This document shows positions 11,722 through 24,860 of a stretch of 64,000 nt of DNA, in pieces. Position 1 is the first letter of the stretch; each line of letters opens with the position of its first letter. Origin of the DNA: Leptodactylus fallax (lineage: Eukaryota > Chordata > Amphibia > Anura > Leptodactylidae); assembly GCA_947044405.1 (NCBI GenBank), contig CAMRHE010000167.1, positions 3,889,001-3,953,000 of the forward strand, written 5' to 3'. The notes beneath the pieces are model-generated. The model saw only the letters and a list, made by a program, of their open reading frames with translations, had not been told where the DNA came from and made no database searches. The translations under genes were made by a program, and so were the position numbers.

Positions 11722-12792
11722 ACTATTTTTATTAGAAAAGTAAAAATTCACAAACAGTATCACATTCGAAAATACAATATAAAACCCATAAACAGAAACT
11801 AAACATAAATCCAAAACATGGCATAAATAACATCAATAAATAAGATACAAGAAACCGGGACAAAATTAAAGACCAAAAAAAAAAAGAAAACCCAGCCGCA
11901 AACCAGCCCCCATCCATTCTGCCTTTCACTCCGCCTTTCACTCTCCAGTCTTTCTTCCGTCATCCGCCAGTCAAAACTCTACCTATCTTGGAAGCAAAAG
12001 AAAATCCAAATAAGTAATACACAATGGAAAACATATAATACTAACAAAAAAAACCCCAACTGAAACTTATTAGAACAAAAAAAAAATTTTTTTTTTTTTT
12101 TTTTTCCCCTCACCACACCCGGCCAGCACCACGCCCCATGTCCTCCCATGTCCGCATAGTCCTGGTGCTGCCACCACCCGCCACCGAGCCCCTGAAAACC
12201 GAAATGGCTCTCCGCCTCATGTCCTCCCATGTCCGCATAGTCCAGAGCCAGGCCGGACACACGAAACCTATATCAAACCCTCCACCCCCAAAAGAAACCC
12301 CCCTCCCAAACAACCTACCCCCTAAGAAAAAAAAACCCTTTTAACTACATACAATGGGAATATGAAAATGGAAATGAACAAAAAAATATGTTAAGTGGCA
12401 AATAGCAAATAACAAAAACCAGACAAGAAAACCAGACAAAATACATTAACAAAACCCACAATCTTATATAAACCGTTGACACCCCCTTCCCTCCCATAAA
12501 CCTCCCATAGGCCTAGGGTCGGTTATCCTCAAGCCTCTTACCCTTCCATCCTATTTCCAAAACAAAATGCCTATGTGGTGACACACCAGCCCTCCACCAG
12601 GAAGAGAGCACAAGAGGCCCGTCCCTACCTACTTGCCCTACCACTATATCCCTATCTATCAATCTATCCCTACCCTATCCCTACCTGTCCCTCCCTACCA
12701 AAAAAACAAACCCCACCTCTTGTGCAAAACCTTGCCTTCCCTTTCCCTATCTGGCCCTAACCTAACTACCTTTTAATCCCTTATTCTATCCC

Positions 12793-15700
12793 TCAGGGAA
12801 CAGAAAAGGTGAAACCCCTCCAGAGGGTACCAGCCCTTTTTGCGCCCAACCCCTCATACTCCCGAGAGCGCACCCTCACCAGGTCCACTATGATGTTTTT
12901 AACCACCTCCACCTCCGGGAGGATTTTGCCTCGCGTCGATACTAGACACCGGGATGACCACAAGTGGAACCTAACCACTGCGCTAACTATAAAAAGTGTC
13001 TGGCAGTCCCTGCCCTCCAGGTGTTTGAATGCCCCATAGGCCCACTCGGCATAGGAAAGGCCAGCCAGCCGCAGCCAACCGGTGGAGGTCCCCACCAATT
13101 TGCAAACCCTTATATTGAAGGGGCACTGAAGCAGGAAGTGCTCTATGCTTTCCAGCATGTCGCCACACTCCTCCCAAGGGCAGCCTCGCTCGTCGGAGTT
13201 CCGGTACTTCAAGTTCCCCCTCACATATAACTTACCTAGGAGGCAGCGCCAGGTCAGATCCCAAAACTTCTGAGGAAACCTTTTGGAGTTAAGAAAATGC
13301 AACCCTCCCTCTAAGGTTTCTCCTGGGCAATCTTTGAGCGCCAGAGGCTTCTGGAAGCAGGTCAACAGGACTTTGTCATCAAGAAAACGTCTTGACTGAG
13401 TCCTGATCTCCCACGCCCCCAGACCCCACCGACGAATCACTTTCAAGACCAGGGAAGCATAGGCCGGGAGATATCCATGGGGTGCACGAAGATCTTTCAC
13501 TTGCCCTCCTGACTCCCATTTCTGGAAGAAGGGCCGAAACCACCCCTGGCAGGAGGCTACCCACGAAGGAGCCCCCTCGGCGGAGAGGTTTGGTAAATTG
13601 ATCTTAAGAAAGGTGTTCATTAAGAACGCCACGGGGTTAACCATATTTAACCCCCCTAGCCTCCTTGTGCGGTATGTAACCTCCCTCTTGATTAGGTTGA
13701 GCCTGTTCCCCCATAACAGTTGGAAGAACAGGCAACAGATCCTACTCCAACAAGACTCTGGCAAGGCACAGACGCTACCTAGATAGATCACCAACGGGAG
13801 CAGGAAGGCTTTGGCAAGGTGAACCCTTTCTCTCAGGGTCAAGGACCAACCCTTCCAGCAATCAACTCTCTGGGCGACATCCTTAAGCCTACCTTCCCAA
13901 TTTTGGAGTGGGTAATCACCCTGGCCAAAATGGATGCCTAAGATCTTTACAGACCCCTGGGATTCTGGGAGGGTGTCCGGGAGAGAAAACCAGGCTCTCC
14001 CCCTCCCAGCCAGAGGCTTCCACACTTGTTCTTGTTCACAGCTGATCCGGAAGCCTCCGAGTAACTGTCCACTTCAGACATCACCCATTCAATCTCCTCC
14101 CGCGACGAGACAAGAGCGGTGACATCATCCGCGTAGGCTACTGTCCTCAAAGGGGAGCCGGTGCCCTCCAGGTCCATCCTGACTCCCGCCACCGGCCCAC
14201 CATTAATCCGTCTAATCAGGGGATCAAAGGACATCCCTGTCGGACGCCCGACCCCACCTCAAAAGGACGACCAACCCAACCATTCACAAGTGGGAAAGAC
14301 TCAGCCCCAGCGTATAAGGTCTGCAGCCACTGAATGAACCCCCCAGGTAGGCCATACCTCGAGAGAGTTGACTACAAATACTCATGATTCACCTTGTCAA
14401 AAGCCTTAGCCTGATCTAGGGACAGCAAGTACCCCTTCCACCGACCTGCCCTACTCTGCTCCACAGCCTCCCTGACACTCAGGACCGCACTTAAGGTGCT
14501 ACGACCGGGAACAGAGGAGTGCTGAGCCGGCGAGAGGAGCCGGGGCGCAAACTGTACCAGCCGGTTGAAAAGTACCTTCGCCAGAATCTTTCGGTCCGTA
14601 TTGAGAAGTGCTATGGGCCGCCAGTTCTCAATACGGCTCGGATCCTTACCCTTTGACAGAACTATAAGGGCGGACCTCCTCATTGACTTTGGCAGAGTGC
14701 CCGAGGATAGACACTCATTAAGCACGTCAGTCAAGAGGGGAGCCAACGCTCCTTTAAAGGTCCGATAGAACTCAGATGTTAAGCCATCTGGGCCAGGTGA
14801 CTTCTTGAGGGCAAGACCCTCAATAGCCCTGACGACTTCCTCTTCCCTTATAGGTTCTATCAAAACACCAAAAGAAGGGTCTTCTGCTGACTCAGGAATG
14901 GCTTCAGCCAAGAAACCTGAAATCCGATCCCGATTCAGTTCCATCTTTGCCAAAAGATTCGAGTAGAAAGACCTGACGACCTCCAAGATCCCTGACCTGG
15001 ATCTTGTCAGGGATCCTGTACTGTCAATCAGGCCTGTTACTGTCTTACAAGTCACTGACATCTTACAGTTCCTGTAGGGGTCGGGCGAGCGGTATTTCCC
15101 GAAATCCCTCTCAAGAACCAAGGATGCGTGCATATCATACTGACACCCTTTAAGCAAAGCCTTCACACCGGAGATATCCTCCTGGCTACCTCCGGTCGAG
15201 ACCAGATGTTCAAGTCTCTTCCTCAGTGCACTGTACCTGCGGTACATGTCCAGTGACCTGAGGCTTGAGAGCCGGCGGAAAAATCCCGCCACCCTTTTTT
15301 TGAATATCTCCCACCACTCTGACCTAGTGCCCTCAAGACCCAGTAATAGTACCTGATCCTGAAGAAACTCCTCAAAGGCTTGTCTTACAGCTGCCTCCTC
15401 AAGGAGTGACGAATTCAGCCTCCACAAACCTCTTCCTCTCCGGAGGGTTTCTGAAATATTCAAAGAAAATAAAATTAGGCAGTGATCGGAGAACTCCACC
15501 TCAACCACGGACACAGGGGTGGTGACGGAATTCTCCTTCAAAAAAAACCTATCTATCCTAGACCTAACACTACCTCTCTGAAAGGTGAACCCACGGTGAC
15601 CTGGGGAATGCCTGATGTGGATATCCTCCAGGCGAGCTTCACTCACTATGCTATTTAACACGGCGCCATCATAGGGCAGTCTATCTCTGGTACCTCCTCG

Positions 15701-16159
15701 GTCTTGGGGTCTAGTTATGGTATTAAAATCCCCACCAAAGATGACTTGTTTGCCCGTAAAAAGAAAAGGCTTAATCTTCATAAAGAGGCTTTTACGGTCC
15801 CACTTTGTCTGGGGACCGTAGATGTTAATGAGGCGCAGGCTTTGCCCCTTCATGAAGACGTCTAAGACTAGGCACCTTCCCATTTCGAGCTCGATCAGTC
15901 GCTGGCATTTCACCTCTGCGGTAAAAAGCACCGCCACTCCACTATACGGCTCAGACGCAAGAGACCAGTAGGAGGGCCCCCTGCGCCACTCCCTCCTTGC
16001 TCTGTTTATCTCTGATAGAGTACAGAGCCTGGTCTCCTGCAAAAACAAAATGTCAGCTTCAACCCGGCCAAGAAAATCAAAGGCTGCAAACCTAGCCGTA
16101 TCAGACTTAATGCTGGCCACATTAATGGTGGCCAGCGTCAGTGGAGAGGGGACTGCCAT
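12793..16159 (-). pseudogene. LINE copy B ORF2, broken
   Basis: The first 595 residues (14372-16159) are open and keep the endonuclease motifs QETRL, NIYGP, GGDFN and SRIDR, plus the first reverse transcriptase blocks up to LDQAKAFDKVNHEYL. The next codon, Trp in copy C, is TAG. A deletion of about 29 bp near 14229 and a lost A near 13988 then shift the frame between 13947-14234 and 12793-14025. The AYADD motif and the C-terminal zinc motif survive in separate frames. Confidence 0.88.
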
Positions 16160-19100
16160 TAAGACCGATTGAGCTCAATGACCTTCAGCTTCCCACCCCC
16201 TTTCCTCCTATCACCACCACCCCTAGATGAGTCTGAAGAGGACCCGCGACTTCTCCTCGTCTTGCGGGTCCTCTTCTTACATTGGGATTGGTCCATCACC
16301 TCCCCCGGTGCGGTTTGGCCAGAGGAGGGATGGACCTCCCCCGCAACTTCTCCCTGAGGAGTTACAGTGGTCGCAGAGACAGTAGCAACTTCGGCCCTGG
16401 GTGCATCATCTCCTCCTCCAGGCTCCAGGCCAGCCTCCCCCCCAGAGGGCAGGGGGCCCCTCCCGGAGGGGAGACTCAGCAGCCCCTGACGGCTCCACCT
16501 CTCCCTCTGAAGCCTCCCCTGAGGCCGACGCATCCTCACAGAGGGATTGGTACCGGTTGGGACCTACCACTAGAGGGCCGTCGAGTCTGCGTTCCTTCGG
16601 GGGGGGGGGGGCAGATGTTTTTGCCCTCACTTTACTCGGTGACTTTCTCCGCTTGACCGTCTCTCCCTCCCCAGCACTGACGTACTGAGAAGAAGACGAC
16701 TGGTCAGCCTCTTCCTCCCTCTGCAGTCTCTTCATCTCCTCAACCAGGGTCGTGCCCACTGCTGCCTCGGCATCAGGATCTGGCCCAGCAGAGCCAGGGG
16801 CAGAAGGAAGGCACATAACTCCCTCCCTCTGCTCCCTCCTCCTCTCGCGCCTCCTTGCCCTTGATGGTGGCTGGGCCTTCTCCCTTTGCCTTGGCAGACT
16901 AGTCTCTCCTCCCCCACTCACCCCCTCCGCAGCAGGGACAGCCTCCTCAACTGCTCCCGCTTGCCGAAGGGTGGTGTTGGCGAAAGACCGTGGACACGCC
17001 CCGATCGGGTGCCCAAGGACACCACACAGGTGGCAACGCACCCTGCCACAGGTCGCCGCGAGATGGCCCACCTCCCCACACATGGCGCACTTCTGCACAT
17101 GGCAGGAGGCGCTCAAGTGTGAGGGGTCACCGCACCTGTGACAGAGTTTTGGCTGCCCCTGGTAGAAGACAAGGATCCTGTCTTTCCCAAGGAAGGTTGA
17201 GGACGGGATATGCATCACCGAGTTATCCTCGTGTCGCAATTTGACCATGAAGGTCCAGGCCCCCGACCATATCCCGAACTCGTCGAGATTTTTCTTTGGG
17301 AAGTCCTTGACTTCCCCAAACCTGTTCAGCCAGGTCATGATGTCCATATAAGAAAGTGACTCGTTACGAGTTAAAACGGTCACTTTCTTAATGGTATCCT
17401 GGCGTGACACCGCCCAAACCATAAAGTCACGCCAGGCGGGCTCGTCCTTCACCAGCCTATAGTTTCCCCAGAAGGTTTCTAAGCCCTCCGGGGTAACAAA
17501 GCTGATGTCAAACTCCGAGGAGCCGACAGGATGAATCAGGGCAAAGATGTCGCTTGCCCTGAAACCCATCCCGAGTAGGAGTTCCACGACCCCCCTCCTC
17601 TGGGGACAAGGGCCGGCTCCCCCCCACACGAGACGGGCCACGTTCCTCCGTGTCGGCCCCCTACGCCCGGGTGTAGGGAGAGTCCATCTGGTCTCACCTC
17701 CTTCCTCTCGGAACTTCCCTAGGCCAAAACGCTCGATCCAGAACCTAAGGTCTCTCGACTGCCCATCTATGGTCATTGTGGACTGGCCCGCCCGTAAAGC
17801 CTCCAGGAGCTGCCGTTGCAAATCGCCGTCCCTGGAGCCGGGCGGAAGACATGATGCACCCCCAGGGGCCCCAGAAGCGACGCTGGCATAGGAGCGTGGG
17901 GGCCCGGAGGCCGCAGCAACCTCTGCTGCCGGAGTACCAGCGCCACTCCCAGGGACCCCCGCAGAACTACTTAGCCCAGCCACGGCAACTGGAGCACCAG
18001 AGGCGGCAACAGTCCGCCCTGGCATAGCCGCCGCGGACCGGGTCACTCCAACTGCAGCAGAAGGAACAGCGGCAGAGAGGACAACAGGAGCAACAATATC
18101 AGGAGCAGTGACAGGAGTAACAACAGGAGCAACGACAGCATCAGGAACAGCATCAGGAACAGCAGCAGAAACAACAGCAGGGACAACAGCAGAAATACCA
18201 GAAACAACAGGGGCCACAACAGAAATATTACCAGCAGTAGAAATACTTTTTTTAGCAGCAATGGTAATAGCCCCTCCTCCCGCAGCCTCCCCGACTACAG
18301 GCTCTTGGACCCCCATGCATACTACACCACCTTCTTCAGGAATACTACAAATTACCCCTTTTGTCCCACCCGCTTTCCCCTTTACCTTACCTGTCTGCTT
18401 AACTAGCTTCTCCACTCGTCCATCATTCACACCTGCAGTCTTCCTTCTTACAGCGGGGCCGGCTGCACCACTCGCTGATGGCTTCTCCGCTTTTACCTCG
18501 GCCTCCGCATCCACAGTCACCCCGGCACCTGATGTTGTAGGAGGACACGCCCCCTTAGCCCCGGAAGTGACCTCCGCATCACCGGCTTCATCAGCACTGG
18601 AGGAGGATGAGCCACGCCCACCTGCCACTCCCCCTTTCCTACACCTTACGCTGGGGGAAGCCATCGATATTTTAAAACCTCCTACCAGGGAGGGAGGTTT
18701 CCCTACGCCACTCCCCTCCGCAGGGGGGGCTTCTTTGCCTTTGCCCTTGTCCGCAACTATGAGCGCCTTGTCTGCAACCATGAGCTCCTTGTCCGCCACC
18801 ACCTGAAAGGTACTATCAGGCGCCATTTTGACTGCTGGCACCCCGGGCACCCCGCCACTTGGCGTGACCCGAGGTGCCTGCGCCTCCCTTTTCTCTCCTG
18901 GAGGCATCGCAACCTGGGCTGAGGTCCCGGCACGATGCTCCCCAGGCAACGACCTGACAAATTTAAATGTCTCTATTACTCTTTTTTTTTTCCTTCCTTG
19001 CCTTCTTCCTGGTCTTGGTTCCTTTTCCCTCCTCCTCCCCGTCCAAATCTGACAAGCTGAATGCTAATTGGTCCATTCTGGACGGGGACTCCAATTGGCA

Positions 19101-20244
19101 GATTTGCCTCATCAGCTTCCCCGCCTTCTCCCGAGGCTCCACCCTCCTCCTCCGTCTCGGGCAGTGGTTGGTTCTCTGGGAGTGTGGGAGATTGCGTCAC
19201 TTCCTGTCCTGTCATTCTGACTTCCAGTTTCACTGCCGGCGCTGATGCCTGTGTATATGTGGGTATCAGGCTGCTGCTACTAGGGATGGCTACTCGACTA
19301 TACTGTACCGCCATGCTGTCATCTGACTCCAGGTCTGACTCACAATAGTCGTCCTCTCCCGAGCTGTCTGAGGACGCGGGGCCATCCTTCAACAACCGCT
19401 CCTGCTGTTTGCGGAAGAAGCGGTCATCGTTCAGCAGCTTCTCTCTGAACGGCCCCGCGCCCTCCAGGATCTCCGCACACCTGGCTTCCAGGGTCTTAAT
19501 CTGCTTTTTGAGGCTCTTTACTTGCCTGCTGAAAACCGGGCGGTCCTTCCTCGAGGCCCTGTCGCTACGGGCACGAGCGCTTTGCAGCTCTCCACCCATA
19601 GCGAACAGGGACCTCCGGGCCCGGTCATACTCCTCCAGGACCGCCTCGATCCTCCGGCTGTAGATGGCAACCTCTTCTCCAGCTTTCCGGATGCCCCATC
19701 CTGCGGGTGATTGAGGCAGCGATGACGGTAAGGCGTATTTTCTCCTGCTTGCAGGGACCCTTCCAGAGGAAACCGCATATCCTGCGGCCGTAGCCCCCTT
19801 CGGACCGGCTGCACCCGCCACTGCCGCTGATGTTACTGCCGTGGCTGATGTCGCCGTTTTCACGGATCCACCTGCCGGGACTGCTGACACCCCTGTCGCC
19901 ACCGCTACTCCTGCCGGCGTCGCCCGCTCTACGGACGTCGCTGCTCCCGATGCTGTTCCCAATGCTGCAGCCGCCAATGTCGCTGCTGCTGCTCCCGATG
20001 CTGTTGTCCTGGTCGCCAGTCTCATTGAGGCTTGCTGCCTCAGCGACCTCCGCCTGCCCTGCTCTGCTGGTGCTGTGTCGGCAGACATTCTCCTGCCCCC
20101 CGCCTGTAAGGTCCGGGGGGCAGGAGCTCCACGCTCCATGATAAGGCTCCCTTCCGCACGGGGAAGGGAGTCGGAGCTACGGTCTGTAACAAACAAAGAC
20201 CGAAAACCACACACAATAAATGGTCTCCAAATATCAAAAGCCAC
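16159..20244 (-). pseudogene. LINE copy B ORF1, broken by frameshifts
   Basis: Three frames cover the equivalent of the copy C protein: 18976-20244 (N-terminal coiled-coil part), 16406-18949 (Ala/Val-rich linker, conserved core and the three CCHC knuckles) and 16159-16539 (basic C-terminus). The breaks fall near 18960 and near 16460, the latter in a run of G/C with length changes. The TAATG junction with ORF2 is retained. Confidence 0.86.
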
Positions 20245-20299
20245 GTAAGCCTCTGAAGCTAGGAGCTCAAACAGACAAGTCTGACTCCCACGATTGCCC

Positions 20300-20312
20300 C
20301 GAAGGAATTGGA
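20300..20312. repeat. LINE target duplication, copy 3 of 4
   Basis: CGAAGGAATTGGA between the 5' end of copy B and the 3' end of copy C. Confidence 0.85.
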
Positions 20313-21464
20313 ACTATTTTTATTATAAAAGTAGAAAAAAGTTCACAAACACTGTCACATATGAAAAATACCATACAAAAACCATAAACAGAGACAATAC
20401 ATAAATCTAAAACATAGCATAAAACCATCAACAAATAAAATACAAGAAAACACCGGGACAAAAAAAAAAAACCAATCGCGAACCAGCCCCATCCATTCTG
20501 CCTTTCACGCCACCTTTCACTCTTCTCCCGTCTTTCTCCAGTCATCCGTCAGTCAAAAACTCTAACAAAAGAAAATCTAAATGAGCAATATACAATGGAA
20601 ACATATAACGGAAACTTATAACGGAAACTTATAACACTAACAAAATCCCCAACTGAAACTTACTAAAAAAAAAAATTTTTTTTTATTTTTTTTTTTTTTT
20701 TTTTCCCCTCACCACACCCGGCCAGCACCACGCCCCATGTCCTCCCATGTCCGCATAGTCCTGGTGCTGGCACCACCCACCACCAAGCCCCTGAAACCCA
20801 ACCTGGCTCTCCGCCTCATGTCCTCCCATGTCCGCGTAGTCCAGAGCCAGGCCGGGCACACGAAAACTTATAAACCAAACCCTCCACCCCCAAAAAGAAA
20901 CCCCCCTCCCAAACAACCTACCCCCCTGAAAAAAAAACCCTTATCTACTAACAAACAAATGGAATTATGGAATATGGAAAAAGAAATATGGGATATGGAA
21001 ATGGATATAAAAAATGGAAATGGAAAATGAATATGGGATATGGAAAAATGGAAAATTGGAAAATGGACACAACATATGAACGACAACAATAACAAATAAG
21101 AAATAACAGACAAGTAACAAAAACCCACCATCCTACATAACCTGTTAAATTACCTTCCCTCCCATGAACCTCCCATGGGCCTAGGGTCGGTTATCCTCAA
21201 GCCTCTTACCCTTCCATCTGATTTCCAAAACAAAATGCCTATGTGGTGACACGCCAGCCCTCCACCAGGAAGAGAGCACAGGAGGCCCATCCCTGTCTAC
21301 TCGCCCTACCGCTATATCCCTATCTATCATTCTGTCCCTACCCTGTCCCTACCTGTCCCTCCCTATCAGAAAATAATAAACCCCACCCCTCGTGCAAACC
21401 TTTCCCTACCTATCCCTATCTGGCCCTAACCTAACTAACCTACTTTAAATCCCTTATCTAACCC

Positions 21465-24400
21465 TCAGGGAACAGAAAACGTGAACCCCCTCCAGAGGGT
21501 ACCAACCCTTTCTGCGCCCAGCCCCTCGTACTCCCGAGAGCGCACCCTCACCAGGTCCACCATGATGTTTTTAACCACCTCCACCTCCGGGAGGATTTTG
21601 CCTCTCGTCGATACTAAACACCGTGCTGACCATAGGTGAAACCTGACCACTGCACTAACTACAAAAAGTGTTTGGCAGTCCCTGCCCTCCGGGTGTTTGA
21701 ATGCCCCATAGGCCCACTCGGCATAGGAAAGGCCAGCCAGCCGCAGCCAACCGGTGGAGGTCCCCACCAATTTGCAAACCCTTATATTGAAGGGGCACTG
21801 AAGCAGGAAGTGCTCCATGCTTTCCAACATGTCGCCACACTCCTCCCGAGGGCAGCCTCGCTCGTCGGAGTTCCGGTACTTCAAGTTCCCCCTCACATAT
21901 AACTTACCTAGGAGGCAGCGCCAGGTCAGATCCCAAAACTTCCGAGGAAACCTTTTGGAGTTAAGAAAACGCAACCCTCCCTCTAAGGTTTCTCCTGGGC
22001 AATCTTTGAGCGCCAGAGGCTTCTGGAAGCGGGTCAACAGGACCTTGTCGTCAAAAAAACGTCTTGACTGAGTCCTGATCTCCCACGCCCCCAGACCCCA
22101 CCGACGAATCACTTTCAAGACCAGGGAAGCATAGGCCGGGAGATATCCATGGGGTGCACGAAGATCTTTCACTTGCCCTCCTGACTCCCATTTCTGGAAG
22201 AAGGGCCGAAACCACCCCTGGCAGGAGGCTACCCACGAAGGAGCCCCCTCGGAGGAGAGGTTTGGTAAATTGATCTTAAGAAAGGTGTTCATTAAGAACA
22301 CCACAGGGTTAACCATATTTAACCCCCCTAGCCTCCTTGTGCGGTATGTAACCTCCCTCTTGATTAGGTTGAGCCTGTTCCCCCATAACAGTTGGAAGAA
22401 CAGGCAACAGATCCTACTCCAACAAGACTCTGGCAAGGCACAGACGCTACCTAGATAGATCACCAACGGGAGCAGGAAGGCTTTGGCAAGGTGAACCCTT
22501 TCTCTCAGGGTCAAAGACCAACCCTTCCAGCAATCAACTCTCTGGGCGACATCCTTAAGTCTACCTTCCCAATTTTGGAGTGGGTAATCACCCTGGCCAA
22601 AATGGATGCCTAAGATCTTTACAGACCCCTGGGGTTCTGGGAGGGTGTCCGGGAGAGAAAAACCAGGCTCTCCCCCTCCCAGCCAGAGGCTTCCACACTT
22701 ATTCCTGTTTACAGCTGATCCGGAAGCCTCCGAGTAACTGTCCACTTCAGACATCACCCATTCAAGCTCCTCCCGTGACGAGACAAGAACGGTGACATCA
22801 TCCGCGTAGGCTACTGTCCTCAAAGGGGAGCCGGTGCCCTCCAGGTCTATCCTGACTCCCGCCACCGGCCCACCATTAATCCGCCTAATCAGGGGATCAA
22901 TGGCGAACACATACAGTAGCGGGCTCAAGGGACATCCCTGTCGGACGCCCGACCCCACCTCAAAAGGACGACCAACCCAACCATTCACAAGTGGGAAAGA
23001 CTCAGCCCCAGCGTATAAGGTCTGCAGCCACTGAATGAACCCCCCAGGCAGGCCATACCTCGAGAGAGTTGACCACAAATACTCATGATTCACCCTGTCA
23101 AAAGCCTTAGCCTGATCTAGGGACAGCAAGTACCCCTTCCACCGACCTGCCCTACTCTGCTCCACAGCCTCCCTGACACTCAGGACCGCACTTAAGGTGC
23201 TACGACCGGGAACAGAGCAGTGCTGAGCCGGCGAGAGGAGCCGGGGCGCAAACTGTACCAGCCGGTTGAAAAGTACCTTCGCCAGAATCTTTCGGTCCGT
23301 ATTGAGAAGTGCTATGGGCCGCCAGTTCTCAATATGGCTCGGATCCTTACCCTTTGACAGAACTATAAGGGCGGACCTCCTCATTGACTTTGGCAGAGTG
23401 CCCGAGGATAGACACTCATTAAGCACGTCAGTCAAGAGGGGAGCCAAAGCTCCTTTAAAGGTCCGATAGAACTCAGATGTTAAGCCATCTGGGCCAGGTG
23501 ACTTCTTGAGGGCAAGACCCTCAATAGCCCTGACGACTTCCTCTTCCCTTATAGGTTCTATCAAAACACCAAGAGAAGGGTCTTCTGCTGACTCAGGAAT
23601 GGCTTCAGCCAAGAAACCTGAAATCCGATCCCGATTCAGTTCCTTCTTTGCCAAAAGGTTCGAGTAGAAGGACCTGACGACCTCCAAGATCCCTGACCTG
23701 GATCTTGTCAGGGATCCTGTACTGTCAATCAGGCCTGTTACTGTCTTACAAGTCACTGACATCTTACAGTTCCTGTAGGGGTCGGGCGAGCGGTATTTCC
23801 CGAAATCCCTCTCAAGAACCAAAGATGCGTGCCTATCGTACTGACACCTTTTGAGCAAAGCCTTCACACCGGAGATATCCTCCTGGCTACCTCCGGTCGA
23901 GACCAGATGTCCAAGTCTCTTCCTCAGTGCAGTGTACATGCGGTACATGTCCAGTGACCTGAGGCTTGAGAGCCGGCGGAAAAATCCCGCCACCCTTTTT
24001 TTGAATATCTCCCACCACTCTGACCTAGTACCTTCAAGACCCAGTAATAGTACCTGATCCTGAAGAAACTCCTCAAAGGCTTGTCTTACAGCTGCCTCCT
24101 CAAGGAGTGACGAATTCAGCCTCCACAAACCTCTTCCTCTCCGGAGGGTCTCTGAAATATTCAAAGAAAACAAAATTAGACAGTGATCGGAGAACTCCAC
24201 CTCCACCACGGACACAGGGGTGGTGACGGAATTCTCCTTCAAAAAACACCTATCTATCCTAGACCTAACACTACCTCTCTGAAAGGTGAACCCACGGTGA
24301 CCTGGGGAATGCCTGATGTGGATATCCTCCAGGCGAGCTTCACTCACTATGCTATTTAACACGGCGCCATCATAGGGCAGTCTATCTCTGGTACCTCCTC

Positions 24401-24860
24401 GGTCTTGGGGTCTAGTTATGGTATTAAAATCCCCACCAAAGATGACTTGTTTGCCCGTAAAAAGAAAAGGCTTAATCTTCATAAAGAGGCTTTTACGGTC
24501 CCACTTTGTCTGGGGACCGTAGATGTTAATGAGGCGCAGGCTTTGCCCCTTCATGAAGACGTCTAAGACTAGGCACCTTCCCATTTCGAGCTCGATCAGT
24601 CGCTGGCATTTCACCTCTGCGGTAAAAAGCACCGCCACTCCACTATACGGCTCAGCCGCAAGAGACCAGTAGGAGGGCCCCCTGCGCCACTCCCTCCTTG
24701 CTCTGTTTATCTCTGATAGAGTACAGAGCCTGGTCTCCTGCAAAAACAAAATGTCAGCTTCAACCCGGCCAAGAAAATCAAAGGCTGCAAACCTAGCCGT
24801 ATCAGACTTAATGCTGGCCACATTAATGGTGGCCAGCGTCAGTGGAGAGGGGACTGCCAT
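21465..24860 (-). CDS. LINE copy C ORF2: APE endonuclease plus reverse transcriptase
   Basis: Intact, 1131 residues. The N-terminal APE-type endonuclease has QETRL at 41-45, NIYGP at 112-116, GGDFN at 142-146, SRIDR at 200-204 and SDH at 224-226, the expected catalytic set. The reverse transcriptase runs from about 440 to 760, with SPGPDG at 454-459, LDQAKAFDRV at 581-590, RQGCPLSP at 640-647, the catalytic YADD within 685-688 and KILGIHFG at 748-755. A C-terminal zinc motif C-x4-C-x8-H-x4-C lies at 1003-1022. In this family the protein nicks target DNA and copies the element RNA onto the nick. The start ATG overlaps the ORF1 stop (TAATG), suggesting coupled translation. No inactivating change is visible, so it may be functional. 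Confidence 0.93.
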   Translation of the reverse strand: MAVPSPLTLATINVASIKSDTARFAAFDFLGRVEADILFLQETRLCTLSEINRARREWRRGPSYWSLAAEPYSGVAVLFTAEVKCQRLIELEMGRCLVLDVFMKGQSLRLINIYGPQTKWDRKSLFMKIKPFLFTGKQVIFGGDFNTITRPQDRGGTRDRLPYDGAVLNSIVSEARLEDIHIRHSPGHRGFTFQRGSVRSRIDRCFLKENSVTTPVSVVEVEFSDHCLILFSLNISETLRRGRGLWRLNSSLLEEAAVRQAFEEFLQDQVLLLGLEGTRSEWWEIFKKRVAGFFRRLSSLRSLDMYRMYTALRKRLGHLVSTGGSQEDISGVKALLKRCQYDRHASLVLERDFGKYRSPDPYRNCKMSVTCKTVTGLIDSTGSLTRSRSGILEVVRSFYSNLLAKKELNRDRISGFLAEAIPESAEDPSLGVLIEPIREEEVVRAIEGLALKKSPGPDGLTSEFYRTFKGALAPLLTDVLNECLSSGTLPKSMRRSALIVLSKGKDPSHIENWRPIALLNTDRKILAKVLFNRLVQFAPRLLSPAQHCSVPGRSTLSAVLSVREAVEQSRAGRWKGYLLSLDQAKAFDRVNHEYLWSTLSRYGLPGGFIQWLQTLYAGAESFPLVNGWVGRPFEVGSGVRQGCPLSPLLYVFAIDPLIRRINGGPVAGVRIDLEGTGSPLRTVAYADDVTVLVSSREELEWVMSEVDSYSEASGSAVNRNKCGSLWLGGGEPGFSLPDTLPEPQGSVKILGIHFGQGDYPLQNWEGRLKDVAQRVDCWKGWSLTLRERVHLAKAFLLPLVIYLGSVCALPESCWSRICCLFFQLLWGNRLNLIKREVTYRTRRLGGLNMVNPVVFLMNTFLKINLPNLSSEGAPSWVASCQGWFRPFFQKWESGGQVKDLRAPHGYLPAYASLVLKVIRRWGLGAWEIRTQSRRFFDDKVLLTRFQKPLALKDCPGETLEGGLRFLNSKRFPRKFWDLTWRCLLGKLYVRGNLKYRNSDERGCPREECGDMLESMEHFLLQCPFNIRVCKLVGTSTGWLRLAGLSYAEWAYGAFKHPEGRDCQTLFVVSAVVRFHLWSARCLVSTRGKILPEVEVVKNIMVDLVRVRSREYEGLGAERVGTLWRGFTFSVP

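Larger units (their letters stand above)
11722..20299 (-). mobile_element. LINE copy B (Tx1-like), full length but mutated
   Basis: An 8.6-kb minus-strand copy with the same ends as copies A and C. It carries private indels in both ORFs and a shorter purine-rich stretch in the 3' untranslated region (12350-12380, against about 110-120 bp in A and C). These differences argue against a very recent duplication of a neighbour. Confidence 0.9.

Noticed and set aside
18043..18261. Leu-rich frame that looks like a membrane protein, antisense context of the LINE ORF1 linker (also 26746-26976)
   Set aside because: It is an alternative-frame reading of the Ala/Val-rich repeat linker of ORF1, not an independent gene.
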